Shown: positions 47,904 to 59,103 of the stretch, piece after piece
How the letters are laid out: each line of letters begins with the position of its first letter
How positions within the stretch are numbered: the first letter of the stretch is position 1
NCBI GenBank assembly: GCA_037501455.1
Contig: CM074865.1
Coordinates: 34,206,501-34,270,500 of the forward strand
From: Lantana camara
Lineage: Eukaryota; Streptophyta; Magnoliopsida; Lamiales; Verbenaceae
DNA: 64,000 bases
Direction: 5' to 3'
The notes under the pieces: generated by a model
What the model was told of the DNA's origin: nothing
The model's database searches: none
Seen by the model: the letters and a program-made list of their open reading frames with translations, nothing else
Translations under genes and position numbers: made by a program

Positions 47904-48640
47904 GTAAGGTTTTCTTTAAGTATCTAAAGCCCATAATATCCTTATGTGACTATTTCGGTCAAAACTTATATTATACTTATAGTTTTCCCAAAATGTCAGA
48001 GTGATTTATAAAAGAACCCCGTTTCTTTTAATAAAAACCTACCTACCATATTGTTTTGGCGAGATATTGCACTGTATTGTTTGGGCCCTAGGGGAAACGT
48101 GGGATTGGCGATCGGAACGGCATCGGGCCATCGGAGAGAACCTCTACACGTAGTACCCAATGGGAATACCTTCGCGCGACCTAGGAGACGGGAAGGTGGG
48201 GTATTCCTGAGCCGGTGGTTCTCATACCATCGAAGGAGCGGGTAGGAGTCATGAGCCCCCGTCTCACATTGTACTTAGGTGGCTTGGGCCTTGCAAACCC
48301 GACCACTGATCCATGGAAGAAGGAGGGATATTATTAAGTTATCAATTAACTGATTACTTGAATACTGAATTGCATGATCACCTCATACTTGAACTGAATG
48401 TTGTACACTGTCGGAGTTTTGGATGGAGTTTTACCCACTCGTCGGGTCACGATTGCCAAATGCTAATTTTAATTAAATGATACTTGTAATTTCAGGCGTT
48501 GGCTCTTTTATTCAACTATCCACTTGGACCTTTGTTAAAACCATGCTCGGAATTATCGGTTGCATGTTATTTGAGCTATATATATTAAACCCCTCACTTA
48601 GTCTTCATAGACTAACCCTCCTCACTTTCAGCTTTTGCAG
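47904..48640 (+). other. Candidate intron in E 5' LTR
   Basis: Donor CAAG|GTAAGGTT and acceptor GCTTTTGCAG|GTCTCGCTAGGC, 737 bases. The middle LTR keeps the pair at 56295-57030 (736 bases). The acceptor has the best polypyrimidine context of the set. Confidence 0.5.
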
Positions 48641-49160
48641 GTCTCGCTAGGCGGGGAAATAGAGTCTGTCAAGTCTTTATTTTGTAGCCTAGCTTGAGCA
48701 TTTTTTTGGTTGTTGCATAATTACATACTTACACTTTAATTATGTATTATCGTTTTGGAGAATTATTGTATATCTTATGTGGTGGCCGGGATAGCCTATG
48801 ATTGTATAACTTAGTTTTGTATTAATGATGTATATATGCTTCCGCTTTGGGTTATTGCATTGTTGGTTTTAATTGGTTAAGGTTTAGCCCCGCTTAGCGA
48901 GGTTTTGTTTTTAACTGTCACCCGTTCGCCACGTGTTTGGTTTGTGTATGGAAATTAATTTCATGCATGGATTGGACTAGTGGTGCGGGGGATGTGGCAC
49001 CTTACGATGTAGGGTTAGCCCCGCTTAGCTAGGTTTTGTTTTTAATTGTCACCCGTTCGCCACGTGTTTGGTTTGTGTATGGAAATTAATTTCATACATG
49101 GATTGGACTAGTGGTGTGGGGGATGTGACACCTTACGATGCGGGTGTTACACTCCTTTGG

Positions 49161-49173
49161 TGGTATCATTGCC
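49161..49173 (+). other. Degenerate primer binding site of E
   Basis: TGGTATCATTGCC. The second internal copy has the canonical TGGTATCAGAGCC at 57548-57560, so two bases have changed here. Confidence 0.8.
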
Positions 49174-49364
49174 TTGGTTGCAAAACAGAGCTCTTGAGTC
49201 GTGTCTTGTCAGTTTAAGTCGTACGGCTTAGAAATTATGTGTCAATTTGAAGGTCTTGCATTGATATTTGAGCATTCTTGATTGGTTATTTGGTGCATTT
49301 TATTTACATATCATGGGTATATTGCTTAATCCCGACATGCATTTCTTAATGTTTATCATCATAG

Positions 49365-50058
49365 ATGGCACGTGGTCGACCTCGTCAAGACAGAAGGACA
49401 CCTTCGCCTCCTAGGTATCAACAACAACCTCAACAAGCCCCTCAAATGAACATGGAAGGATTCATGGAGGCCGTTTATAACTATGTCGAGCAAAGGAGGG
49501 CTCAAGCACCACCGCCACAACAACCGGTTCAACCTCCACCACCGGTTAGAGATTCTCATGGGACATTTCTTAACTATAATCCTCCAAGGTTCGCTGGTAC
49601 GACGGACGATGCTATAGCGGAGGATTGGATTTCTAGATTGGAAAGGATCTACAACATCCGCCCCTTCACTTCTTTAGAAAGGGCGCAATTTGCTATCTTC
49701 CAACTAGACAGGGAAGCTTATGATTGGTGGGAGAGAACACCTGAGAAGCTTGAAGTTACCGGGGAAGCTCTAAATTGGGATGTATTCAAGAGGGAATTTC
49801 GGAAGGCTTTCATTCCCTAGGTAGTTCGTGAGAGGAAAGAACAAGACTTTATGAACCTCAAACAAGGAGGCCGGACGGTAGCTCAATACTTGGCGGAGTT
49901 TAATTGCCTTGGGAAGTATGCTTCCCAAGTTACCCGAGACGAGAAGAAGAAAGCAAAAAAGTTCATAGCCGATTTGAGGGAAACTACAAGCCGGGCACAA
50001 CTTTGAATCATTTGCCGATACGGTTCAACGGGCTTTTATTTAAGAGGAAGAATACAAG
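49365..50058 (+). pseudogene. Element E gag, broken
   Basis: Starts MARGRPRQDR with a Pro/Gln-rich N-terminus, then a retrotransposon gag domain (FLNYNPPRFAGT, WERTPEKLEV). A stop TAG at 49818-49820 replaces the GAG codon of the second gag copy (57751). A small deletion near 49980 and a stop near 50041 further break the frame before the zinc knuckle. Confidence 0.9.
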
Positions 50059-52395
50059 ATGAAAGATCCCGTGTCTCAATCTTTTCAGTCAGGACAAGGT
50101 TCGGGGTCCGGTTCTAAGAGGCCCATGGTACAAGCTCCCCAACAACATAAATTGCCTTGGAAGAAGCTAAAACCAGCCGTACCTCTCCCGGTTGCTACCG
50201 CACCATTTCCTCCAGCCCCAAATACTAAGTCGTGTGCCTACCGTGGTTGGAGCAACCACACTTGGGAGGAGTGTCGACGTCATTTAGGAGCTTGCTTGAG
50301 ATGTGGGGCCATAGACCATAAAGTTGATACATGCCCGAAGAGGAATGGACCACCGAATGCGGGACAGAGGCAAATTTTGTGGGCTCGTGCTTATGCTATA
50401 GATGGGGAGGAGCAGAATGCTGAGGTGGATCCCGCCGCCGTGGTGGAAGGTACTATATACATTCATGGCACGAGCATTCATGTACTATTTGATCCTGGAG
50501 CCACACATTCTTTTCTTTCTCGTGACATAGCTGCTTCTTTATGTTTGCCTGTTGTGTGTACCTCTGCTTGCTATGCTATTAGTTCCCCGTTGGGGTGTAG
50601 CCTTGTTTCTGGTCGAGTGTTTAAGGGAGTTCCGATGAGAATTGAGGGTCGTGACTTTTTGACGGACTTCATTGAGATGCCTATGAGTCGGTATGGTGCG
50701 ATTTTGGGTATGGATTGGCTCTTTGAGCATGATGCTAAGATTGATTGTAGAACTAAGAGAGTCCAGTTGGGTTCCAATGTTGTTGTGGGTTTAGGTTTGA
50801 AGACTCCACCTTTGTTATTTTTCACCGAGGCTTCTAAGTTGATTCGAGATGGTGCTTCGGGTTTCTTGGCCTACATTCTTAACAAGCCTAAGGATCAAGC
50901 GAATCTTGAGAAAACGGAAGTTGTGAAGGACTTTCTCGAGGTCTTTCCGGAGAGTTTGGGGTCTTTACCTCCGGAACGAGAAATTGAGTTTGTGATTGAT
51001 TTGTACCCAGATGCAAAGCCATTTTCTAAGACTCCTTATAGGATGGCTCCTACCGAGTTGAAGGACTTGAAGAAGCAACTAGAGGAATTATTGTCAAGTG
51101 GGTATATTCGTCCGAGTTCATCACCTTGGGGTGCACCGGTCCTGTTTGTAAAGAAGAAAGACGGGACCTTGAGAATGTGCATAGATTATAGAGAATTGAA
51201 TCGGGTGACTGTTAAGAACAAATACCCCCGTCCACGGATTGAAGAGTTGTTTGATATACTTCAAGGATCTACGGTTTATTCCAAGCTTGATCTTCGCCAA
51301 GGGTATTATCAATTGAGGATCCGAGAAGAAGATATCCCAAAGACAGGGTTCAACACTCAGTACGGGCATTATGAGTTTGTTGTGATGCCGTTTGGATTAA
51401 CTAATGCCCCCGCAGCTTTCATGGACATGATGCACAGAATATTCAGGCCATTCTTGGATAAGTTCGTGGTGATATTTATAGACGATATTCTTGTGTATTC
51501 GAAGTCTGTCGAGGAACATGCAAGGCACCTTAAGTTGGTTCTACAGACCCTCAAGGATAATCAGTTTTTTGCGAAATTCAGTAAGTGTGAATTTTGGATT
51601 GATAAGGTTTCATTTCTGGGTCATATTATTTCAGCAAAGGGAGTCGAAGTGGATCCCTCTAAGATTGAGACAGTCTCTAAGTGGGAGAGACCTAAGAATA
51701 CCTCTGAAGTTCGAAATTTCTTGGGTTTAGCGGGATATTATAGAAGATTCGTGAAGGACTTCTCGAAGATTGCCGCTCCCTTAGCCCGATTGACTAAGAA
51801 AGAGGTGAAATTCGTGTGGGATGAGGCGTGCGATAAGAGCTTCAATCTCTTGAAGGAGAAATTGACTACAGCCCCGGTCTTGACACTTCCTGAAGGGTCT
51901 GAAGGTTACGCGGTGTATACGGATGCCTCTAAGGAGGGATTGGGATGTGTCTTGATGCAAAACGGGAAAGTTATTTCATATGCCTCTAGAAAGTTAAAGG
52001 ATCACGAGAAGAACTATCCTACACAGGATTTGGAACTTGATGTCATGGTATTTGCTCTTGGGAAGTGGAGGCATTACTTGTATGGAAATCCTTTCGAGAT
52101 TTACACCGATCACAAAAGTCTTCAATATTTGTTTACACAAAAGGAATTGAATATGAGGCAAAGAAGATCGATGGAGACTCTTGAGGACTTTGATTGCAAG
52201 ATCAAATATCATCCTGGTAAGGCCAATGTCGTTGCCGATGCACTTAGTATGAAGGCTAATGTATCGGGTTTAAAAGTGGATAAAAGAAGTAAGGATGAGC
52301 TAATTGTGGTAAAGGATCGGGTGACTAATATCACCATACAACCGGAGTTGAAGCACCGGTTATTTGAGGCTCAAACAAGGAATCCGGGAATTTAG
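50059..52395 (+). pseudogene. Element E gag C-terminus, protease, RT and RNase H
   Basis: A 778-codon open frame. A zinc knuckle (C79, C82, H87, C92) is followed by a protease with [11 protein letters not shown] at D145, where Ser is usual in DSGA. RT follows with the FIDD site at residues 473-476 (51475-51486), then RNase H with YTDAS (D622), a Glu in TQDLELDVM and DHKSLQYL. It ends at a stop at the start of the integrase. The domain order PR-RT-RH-IN is that of Ty3/Gypsy. Most catalytic residues survive, but gag upstream and integrase downstream are out of frame or stopped. The first ATG of this frame is not a real start. Confidence 0.93.
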
Positions 52396-53826
52396 AAGCT
52401 CGTGGCCAAGGCAAGGGATGATTCGGAATGCCCGTTTGGGTATGATGAGACAGGCTTGTTTCGGTTTAAGAATAGAGTGGTTGTTCCCCGTAGAATTGAG
52501 AAGGTTGTTACTTGAGGAAGCTCACAAATCGGTGTATTCGATCCACCCGGGAGGTAATAAGATGTATAAGGACTTGAAGGAATATTATTGGTGGAATGGA
52601 ATGAAGAAGGATGTTGCCGAATTTGTGAAGCATTGTATGACGTGTCAAAAGGTGAAAGCAGAACACCAAAAGCCCGGAGGTCTTCTATAACCGCTACCAA
52701 TCCCGGAATGGAAATGGGAACAAGTAACTATGGACTTTATTTCGGGGTTACCAAGAGTTAAAGTGGTTATGATGGAATTTAGGTAATTGTCGACCGTTTG
52801 ACTAAGTCAGCTCACTTCTTGCCGGTTCAGATGTCCGATAAGATCAATAAGCTAGACGAGCTTTATGTCAGAGAGATTGTTCCTCTTCATGGGATTCCGG
52901 TTAGTATTATGTCGGATAGAGATCCGAGATTCACTTCAAGGTTGTGGCAAGAGTTACAAGGTTTGTTGGGTACAAGGCTTAAGTTCAGCACTGCTTTTCA
53001 TCCACAGACAGACGGTCAGTCTGAGAGGTTGATTCGGTATCTGGAGGATTTACTAAGAGCTTGTGTTTTGGATTATCAAACCTCTTGGGATAGGCAATTA
53101 CCGTTGATCGAATTCTCCTACAACAATAGCTTTCAAGCTTCCATAGGTATGGCACCCTATGAGTTACTTTACGGACGGAAGTGTCAATCCCCTTTGTTTT
53201 TCGATCTCGAGGAGTGGAAATGGACTAACCAAGAGGGTGTTAAGAGGAAAAAGGGTGAGAAAGTGGAAAAACCCTCTAAGGCTGTAAGAGATATGCTCAA
53301 GAAGGTTCAAATGGTACAACAAAGGATGAAGGCGGCTCAAGATCGACAAAAGAACTACGCCGAAAATAGGAGAAGGGATCTTGAATTTGAGGTTGGAGAC
53401 CGAGTGTTCTTGAAGGCGTCTCCTCGTAAAGGATTTGCTTGGATTGGAAGAGGAGGGAAGCTTAACCCTCGATTTTTAGGTCCATTTGAGATTCTTGAAA
53501 GAGTTGGGGAAGTTGATTATCGGTTGGACCTACCACCGAGCTTAACGGGAATTCATAATGTCTTCCACGTGTCACAATTGAGGAAATACTACCCCGATGA
53601 ATCCGAAATTCTTCCCGTTGATGAGATTGAAGAAGTGGATCTACAATCGGATTTAACCTTCGTGCAGAAGCCGGTAAGGATTATGGATCGTAAATTTCAA
53701 GTATTGAGAAACTGGCAAATTCCTTTGGTAAAGGTCTTATAGAGAAGTGCCAAAACCGAGGAAGCTACTTGGGAAACCGAGGACAAGATGAAGGGTTTGT
53801 ATCTGGAGTTATTTCAGGTCGAGTGA
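52396..53826 (+). pseudogene. Element E integrase with chromodomain-type tail
   Basis: The HHCC finger (AHKSVYSIHPG ... HCMTCQ) lies in frame 52364-52690, one base off the RT frame. A stop follows at 52688. The core resumes in the RT frame, open from 52798 to 53742, with Asp in MDFISG, Asp in SDRDPRFTS and Glu in DGQSERLIR. After HVSQLRKYYPD the tail reads VKVL, stop (for Trp), then EEATWETED, a remnant of the chromodomain used by chromoviruses for targeting to chromatin. At least three lesions inactivate it. Confidence 0.92.
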
Positions 53827-53829
53827 ATC

Positions 53830-53860
53830 TGGGGACCAGATTCTCTTAAGGGGGGAGGGT
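53830..53860 (+). other. Polypurine tract of E
   Basis: CTGGGGACCAGATTC is followed by TTAAGGGGGGAGGGT, directly before the LTR at 53861. The order matches element C. Confidence 0.85.
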
Positions 53861-54498
53861 TGTAACGCCCCGTAACTTCCATTCAGGTACGCATGCGAAA
53901 CGTGTGAGTTTGAGCGTTAGGATTGTTGGCATGCTTTGGGAATTATGTGTTTAATTGGAAGTATGTGATTAATTGTCCAATTACCTATGTGTTCATTTAG
54001 TTGTAATTCCATTATAATTCCATTTCATTTCATTTCCATTTTCTAACATATGCATGTTTTATACATTTCATTTCATAACATATTTTATATATATACTTAA
54101 ACTAATTTCATGACATTAATATTTTCATTACTTCATACATTTATTCATGAAACATGCATTATACACACACATATATATACATGATTTGCCTACACTAATA
54201 CACTCACACATGTATTTATATATATAATTGAGCACAAACAAATTATATACATATAATATACTTAATATCTTGCTTTATACATATATAATATATATCTATA
54301 CATATATTGTATATAATACATATAATATATCATATATGCAAGAACACACACACAAAACCCCTTTCTTTCATCGTCATCTCCTTTCATTACATTCATATTG
54401 GAGTTGGAGAAGAGGAAGAGTTGGAGCATTTATCAAGAATCATCATCACCATCATCTTCATCTCCTTTCTTCACTTTTAAGGTTGGCTCATGGGTTGG

Positions 54499-54533
<35 letters not shown>

Positions 54534-54852
54534 AGGTGTGGGTATGTTGAGGGTTTGAGATTTATATGGGTAGCTATGTTATTGACATGGTTATATGATG
54601 AGATATGTGTTTATCTTGGGCCTTATGCATGAATACTTTGAGATTGTGATTTATTGGGATTTCATGGCATATTTGGAGTTTTAAGTGATGGATCTAAGTG
54701 TCTAATTGATAGATATATGTGTTGCAATTGAAGTATTAGGTGTATATTAGTGTTATAGGTTAGTTTTGGGGTGTTTTATTGTTGTTGTTTGGTGTTGGTT
54801 GCATTTGGGAGTCAATTTCCGAGCCATACCCTGTTTTTTCACATAGTGGCAT

Positions 54853-54970
54853 GCCAAACGCCCGTTTGGCCCCTTAGTTCATTTTCCAAACACCCGTGTG
54901 AGATGCTACTGCATCGATAGACGGTTCGCCCGTTTTTGCTTTCAGTTCATTTTGTAAACGCCTGTTTACC
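54853..54970 (+). repeat. Four-palindrome array, E middle LTR
   Basis: Sites near 54853, 54886, 54922 and 54954. The last reads GTAAACGCCTGTTTAC, a perfect 6-bp-armed palindrome, where the 5' LTR has CCAAATGCCCGTTTACC. Confidence 0.65.
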
Positions 54971-55481
54971 CCTCAAACGAACTCCAAATGACCTGATTTT
55001 TGAACCGTTGGAAACCTCTTGAAGTCTATAAAAACCTCCAATTAGAGATCACCTCAATATCATTACTAGATTGTGAGATATGATCAACTCTTTTTAGTGT
55101 CACCATTTTCCCCGAAATCTTCATTAACCTAACTTCGGACCTACGCCATTTTCACCTCACTTTGAATTAGAATTCGAGCCTTATATGCTTCGAAAGCTCT
55201 AATTGTCTAATTTCATATCTAACAACCAAAACTCCATTTCAACTTTTAGAACTCAAGATATTCTCAATTTTCCACAGCTTGCGCATTTCCAAAAATTGTC
55301 AACTTTTGCCAAACTTCGCCAAAACACCTCTTCTTGCATTTCTTTCACTCACTTGGCTCCCATATGTGATTATTTGAAGTATTAATTGTGAATGAGCATT
55401 CTCATGACTTATAATTATCATCATTCCATATCATGAGCATGCCGTTCGTCGATTATTTGGTTCATTTGTCTAGAGTCTTAT

Positions 55482-56202
55482 TAGGGCTGTAAATGGATAT
55501 CCGAAAATCCGATATCCGTTAGCATCCGAATTCGTTTAAAGAGGATATTATCCGTATCCGTTCAAAGTGGATATTATCTGTATCCGATTATAGACATCCG
55601 AATTATAAACGGATAAGGATATGGTAATGGGACATCCGATCCGTTCAACATCCGATCCGTTTACACATCCGTTAGATATATCCGTTATCTGTAATCCGTA
55701 TCCGATAACATATATATCTATATATTTTTTATACCTTTATGAAACATATATTAATTTACACATTATATAATTATTTGAGAATTATAAAAAAAAATAACAG
55801 TAAACGTATATCATATTATTTGTAATAATAAACTCCATTAATTATTGTAAACATATATTATAAATTATATATTATACTTATGAGTAAATGTGTATAGATT
55901 TAATAGATTTATAGTTAGTTATATTAATATTTAATTGTGTTATGAAATTTTAATCTATTATTTTTTATTAAAAAATATATGTAAAACAGATAAACGGATT
56001 CGAATTCGGATATCGGATAACTCACTAATCGGATATCCTCACGGATATGGATAATCCGATATTCGGATAATATCCATCGAATTCGGATACGGGTAGTATT
56101 TTCATTACCCGTCGGATAACGGATACGGATTCGGATAACGGTTATGCTAAACGGATTCGGATACTGCACATCCGCTCCGTTTATTATCCGTTTACACCCC
56201 TA
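55482..56202. mobile_element. hAT-type MITE
   Basis: Ends TAGGGCTGTAAATGGAT and, inverted, TAGGGGTGTAAACGGAT, with an 8-bp target duplication AGTCTTAT (55474-55481) / AGCCTTAT (56203-56210), one mismatch. Both subterminal regions carry many copies of TATCCG or CGGATA in both orientations. The AT-rich centre has no transposase. It is absent from the E 5' LTR, so it arrived after E. Confidence 0.93.
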
Positions 56203-57538
56203 AGCCTTATGTAAACTCGTCTTTCTTGCACAGAGTTTGGTCCGGTTGAGGAGCAGGGTCCGTAGGCTTCTCGTTCTTTCTTCTTTTGCTCAAGGTGAGG
56301 TTTTCTTTACGTATCTAAAGCCCATAATATCCTTATGTGACTATTTCGGCCAAAACTTATATTATACTTATAGTTTTCCCAAAATGTCATAGTGATTTAT
56401 AAAAGAACCCCATTTCTTTTAATAAAAACCTACCTACCACATTGTTTTGGTGAGATATTGCACTGTATTCTTTGGGCCCTAGGGGAAACGTGGGATTGGC
56501 GACCAGAACGGCATCGGGCCATCGGAGAGAACCTCTACACGTAGTACCCATTGGGAATACCTACGCGTGACCTAGGAGACGGGAAGGCGGGGTATTCCTG
56601 AGCCGGTGGTTCCCATACCATCGAAGGAGCGGGCAGGAGTCATGAGCCCCCGTCTCACATTGTACTTAGGTGGTTTGGGCCTTGCAAACCCGACCACTGA
56701 TCCATGGAAGAAGGAGGGATATTATTAAGTTATCAATTAACTGATTACTTGAATACTGAATTGGATGATCACCTCATACTTGAACTGAACATTGTATACT
56801 GTGGGAGTTTGGATGGAGTTTTACCCACTCGCCGGGTCACGATTGCCAAATGCTAATTGTAATTAAATGATACTTGTAATTTCGGGCGTTGGCTCTTTTA
56901 TTCAACTATCCACTTGGACCTTTGTTAAAACCATGCTCGGAATTATAGGTTGCATGTTATTTGAGCTATATTTATTAAACCCCACACTTAGTCTTCATAG
57001 ACTAACCCTCCTTACTTTCAGCTTTTGCAGGTCTCGCTAGGCGGGAAAATAGTCTGTCAAGTCTTTATTTTGTAGCCTAGCTTGAGCATTTTTTTGGTTG
57101 TGGCATAATTACATACTTACACTTTAATTATGTATTATTGTTTTGGAGAATTATTGTATATCTTATGTGGTGGCCGGGATGGCCTATGATTGTACAACTT
57201 AGTTTTGTATTAATGATGTATATATGCTTCCGCTTTGGGTTATTGCATTGTTGGTTTTAATTAGTTAAGGGTTAGCCCGCTTAGCTAGGTTTTATTTTTA
57301 ATTGTCACCCGTTCGCCACGTGTTTGGTTTGTGTATGAAAATCAATTTCATGCATGGATTGGACTAGTGGTGCGGGGGATGTGACACCTTACGATGCGGG
57401 GTTAGCCCCGCTTAGCTAGGTTTTGTTTTTAATTGTCACCCGTTCGCCACGTGTTTGGTTTGTGTATGGAAATTAATTTCATGTATGGATTGGACTAGTG
57501 GTGTTGGGGATGTGACACCTTACGATGCGGGTGTTACA

Positions 57539-58555
57539 CTCCTTTGGTGGTATCAGAGCCTTGGTTGTAAAACTGAGCTCTTGAGTCGTGTCTTGTCAGT
57601 TTAAGTGGTACGGCTTAGGAATTATGTGTCAATTTGAAGGTCTTGTATTGATATTTGAGCATTCTTGATTGGTTATTTGGTGCATTTTATTTACATATCA
57701 TGGATATATTGCTTAATCCCGACATGCATTTCTTAATGTTATCATCATAGATGGCACGTGGTCGACCTCGTCAAGACAGAAGGACACCTTCGCCTCCTAG
57801 GTATCAAAAACAACCTCAACAAGCCCCTCAAATGAACATGGAAGGATTCATGGAGGCCGTTTATAACTATGTCGAGCAAAGGAGGGCTCAAGCACCACCG
57901 CCACAACAACCGGTTCAACCTCCACCGCCGGTTAGAGATTCTCATGGGACATTTCTTAACTATAATCCTCCAAGGTTCGTTGGTACGACGGACGATGCTA
58001 TAGTGGAGGATTGTATTTCTAGATTGGAAAGGATCTACAACATCCACCCCTTCACTTCTTTAGAAAAGGCCCAATTTGCTATCTTCCAACTAGACGGGGA
58101 AACTTATGATTGGTGGGAGAGAACACGTGAGAAGCTTGAAGTTGTAGGGGAAGCTCTGAATTGGGATGTATTCAAGAGTGAATTTCGGGAGGCTTTCATT
58201 CCCGAGGTAGTTCGTGAGAGGAAAGAACAAGAGTGTATGGACCTCAAACAAGGAGGCCGGACGGTAGCTCAATACTTGGCGGAGTTTAATCGCCTTGGGA
58301 AGTATGCTCCCCAAGTTACCCGAGACGAGAAGAAGAAAGCAAGGAAATTCATAACCGGTTTGAGGGAAAGCTTGAGGCATGGACAAGCCGGGCACAACTT
58401 TGAATCATTTGCTGATAAGGTTCAACGGGCTTTTATTCAAGAGGAAGAATACAAGAAGAAAGATCTCGTGTTTGGTTTGTGTATGGAAATTAATTTCATG
58501 CATGGATTGGACTAGTGGTGCGGGGCATGTGACACCTTACGATGCGGGTGTTACA
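57539..58555 (+). mobile_element. Second, internally deleted copy of E (internal part and LTR end)
   Basis: Has a canonical primer site (57548-57560), the shared leader, the gag gene, then a junction near 58467 to the last part of the LTR (TTTGGTTTGTGTATGG onward). The rest of gag, all of pol and most of the 3' LTR are gone. The shared CGTGT at the junction suggests a microhomology-mediated deletion. Confidence 0.85.
57751..58515 (+). CDS. Element E gag, open copy fused to LTR end
   Basis: 254 codons, start MARGRPRQDR, aligned throughout with the broken gag at 49365. Residues about 70-235 form the retrotransposon gag (capsid-like) domain, including GRTVAQYLAEFNRLGKYAP and RKFITGLRE. The last 15 or so residues (VFGLCMEINFMHGLD) come from LTR sequence read by accident after the deletion. 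The zinc knuckle is therefore absent. It could in principle make a truncated gag, but expression is unknown. Confidence 0.75.
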   Translation: MARGRPRQDRRTPSPPRYQKQPQQAPQMNMEGFMEAVYNYVEQRRAQAPPPQQPVQPPPPVRDSHGTFLNYNPPRFVGTTDDAIVEDCISRLERIYNIHPFTSLEKAQFAIFQLDGETYDWWERTREKLEVVGEALNWDVFKSEFREAFIPEVVRERKEQECMDLKQGGRTVAQYLAEFNRLGKYAPQVTRDEKKKARKFITGLRESLRHGQAGHNFESFADKVQRAFIQEEEYKKKDLVFGLCMEINFMHGLD

Positions 58556-58710
58556 TTGGTGCTGATACGGTTCAACGGGCTTTTATTCAAGAGGAAGAAT
58601 ACAAGAAGAAAGATCTCGTGTTTGGTTTGTGTATGGAAATTAATTTCATGCATGGATTGGACTAGTGGTGCGGGGCATGTGACACCTTACGATGCGGGTG
58701 TTACATTGGT
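58411..58710. repeat. 150-bp tandem duplication at the right edge of E
   Basis: Two near-perfect copies (58411-58560 and 58561-58710) each contain the gag end, the gag-LTR junction, the LTR end and TTGGT. The duplication therefore happened after the deletion and includes the target duplication. Confidence 0.92.
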
Positions 58711-59103
58711 GGTGGTGGAGGATACCCCCATGGACCCTGGGGCGAATATCTGTAATGGACTGGAGGTCCATAATACAGCGCGTAGTGAGCAGAGGTAGGT
58801 GTGAGGTCCATCAGGCTTGCGCGGGGCTTCTCGGGGAACTCCAAGGCTCGACCCTCTACTACTGTTGCGACAGCTTCTGCTTAGCACTGCTCGAGGTAAG
58901 CATTGAGATCAGGCCGCCCGGAGTAAACCATTTGGAGGGGGGCCCCGCTTGGTTATCTCCAGCCCGGGGCTTGAGCAGTGCTTGGGCCAGCTATGCCTTG
59001 GGCGTTTGTAATCTCACGCCCATCAAAATCGAAAACTCTGTCACTATGAAGGGTCATTCTCACAAGGCCTTTGCTCGAGTATTTCCCACATACGACGCCA
59101 AAA
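58711..59103 (-). other. Element G internal fragment, right part
   Basis: Minus-strand leader from the primer site (59083-59100) to a Pro/Tyr-rich coding-like segment (VHYRYSPQGPWGYPPPPP, about 58711-58775) that runs on at 46139 after removing E. Frames are broken, and the exact gag start was not found. Confidence 0.5.
59083..59100 (-). other. Primer binding site of element G
   Basis: TGGCGTCGTATGTGGGAA, close to TGGCGCCGTCTGTGGGAA, which is common just after the LTR in Tat-type plant Gypsy elements. Two apparent substitutions indicate decay. Confidence 0.65.

Larger units (their letters stand above)
46145..49151 (+). repeat. 5' LTR of element E
   Basis: TGTAACGCCCCGTAACTTCC to GCGGGTGTTACA. 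Contains AT microsatellites (46440-46535, 46805-46856), the four-palindrome array (47187-47308), a donor (47904), a GGGCCCTAGG box, an acceptor ending 48640, and a 131-bp tandem duplication of its end (48885-49015, 49016-49146). Confidence 0.93.
53861..57538 (+). repeat. Middle LTR of element E
   Basis: Same ends as the 5' LTR. It is 3.7 kb because a hAT MITE sits at 55482-56202. Palindrome array at 54853-54970, donor 56295, acceptor ending 57030, terminal duplication (about 57272-57401 and 57402-57531). Confidence 0.92.
46145..58555 (+). mobile_element. Element E: Ty3/Gypsy Tekay-like, tandem LTR-INT-LTR-INT-LTR array
   Basis: Target duplication TTGGT (46140-46144 and 58556-58560). LTR 46145-49151, coding internal region 49152-53860, LTR 53861-57538 (with a hAT element), second internal region 57539 to about 58466, then only the last 90 or so bases of a third LTR. 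The clade assignment rests on the initiator tRNA-Met primer site and on the integrase tail (KPVRIMDRKF, then EEATWETED), which resembles Tekay/Del chromodomain elements. Confidence 0.88.

Noticed and set aside
55924..56169. Frame with RIRIRY repeats
   Set aside because: It is a translation of the hexamer repeats of the hAT MITE.
58379..58798. 139-codon frame with an internal repeat
   Set aside because: The repeated peptide follows from the 150-bp DNA duplication, in a frame different from gag.
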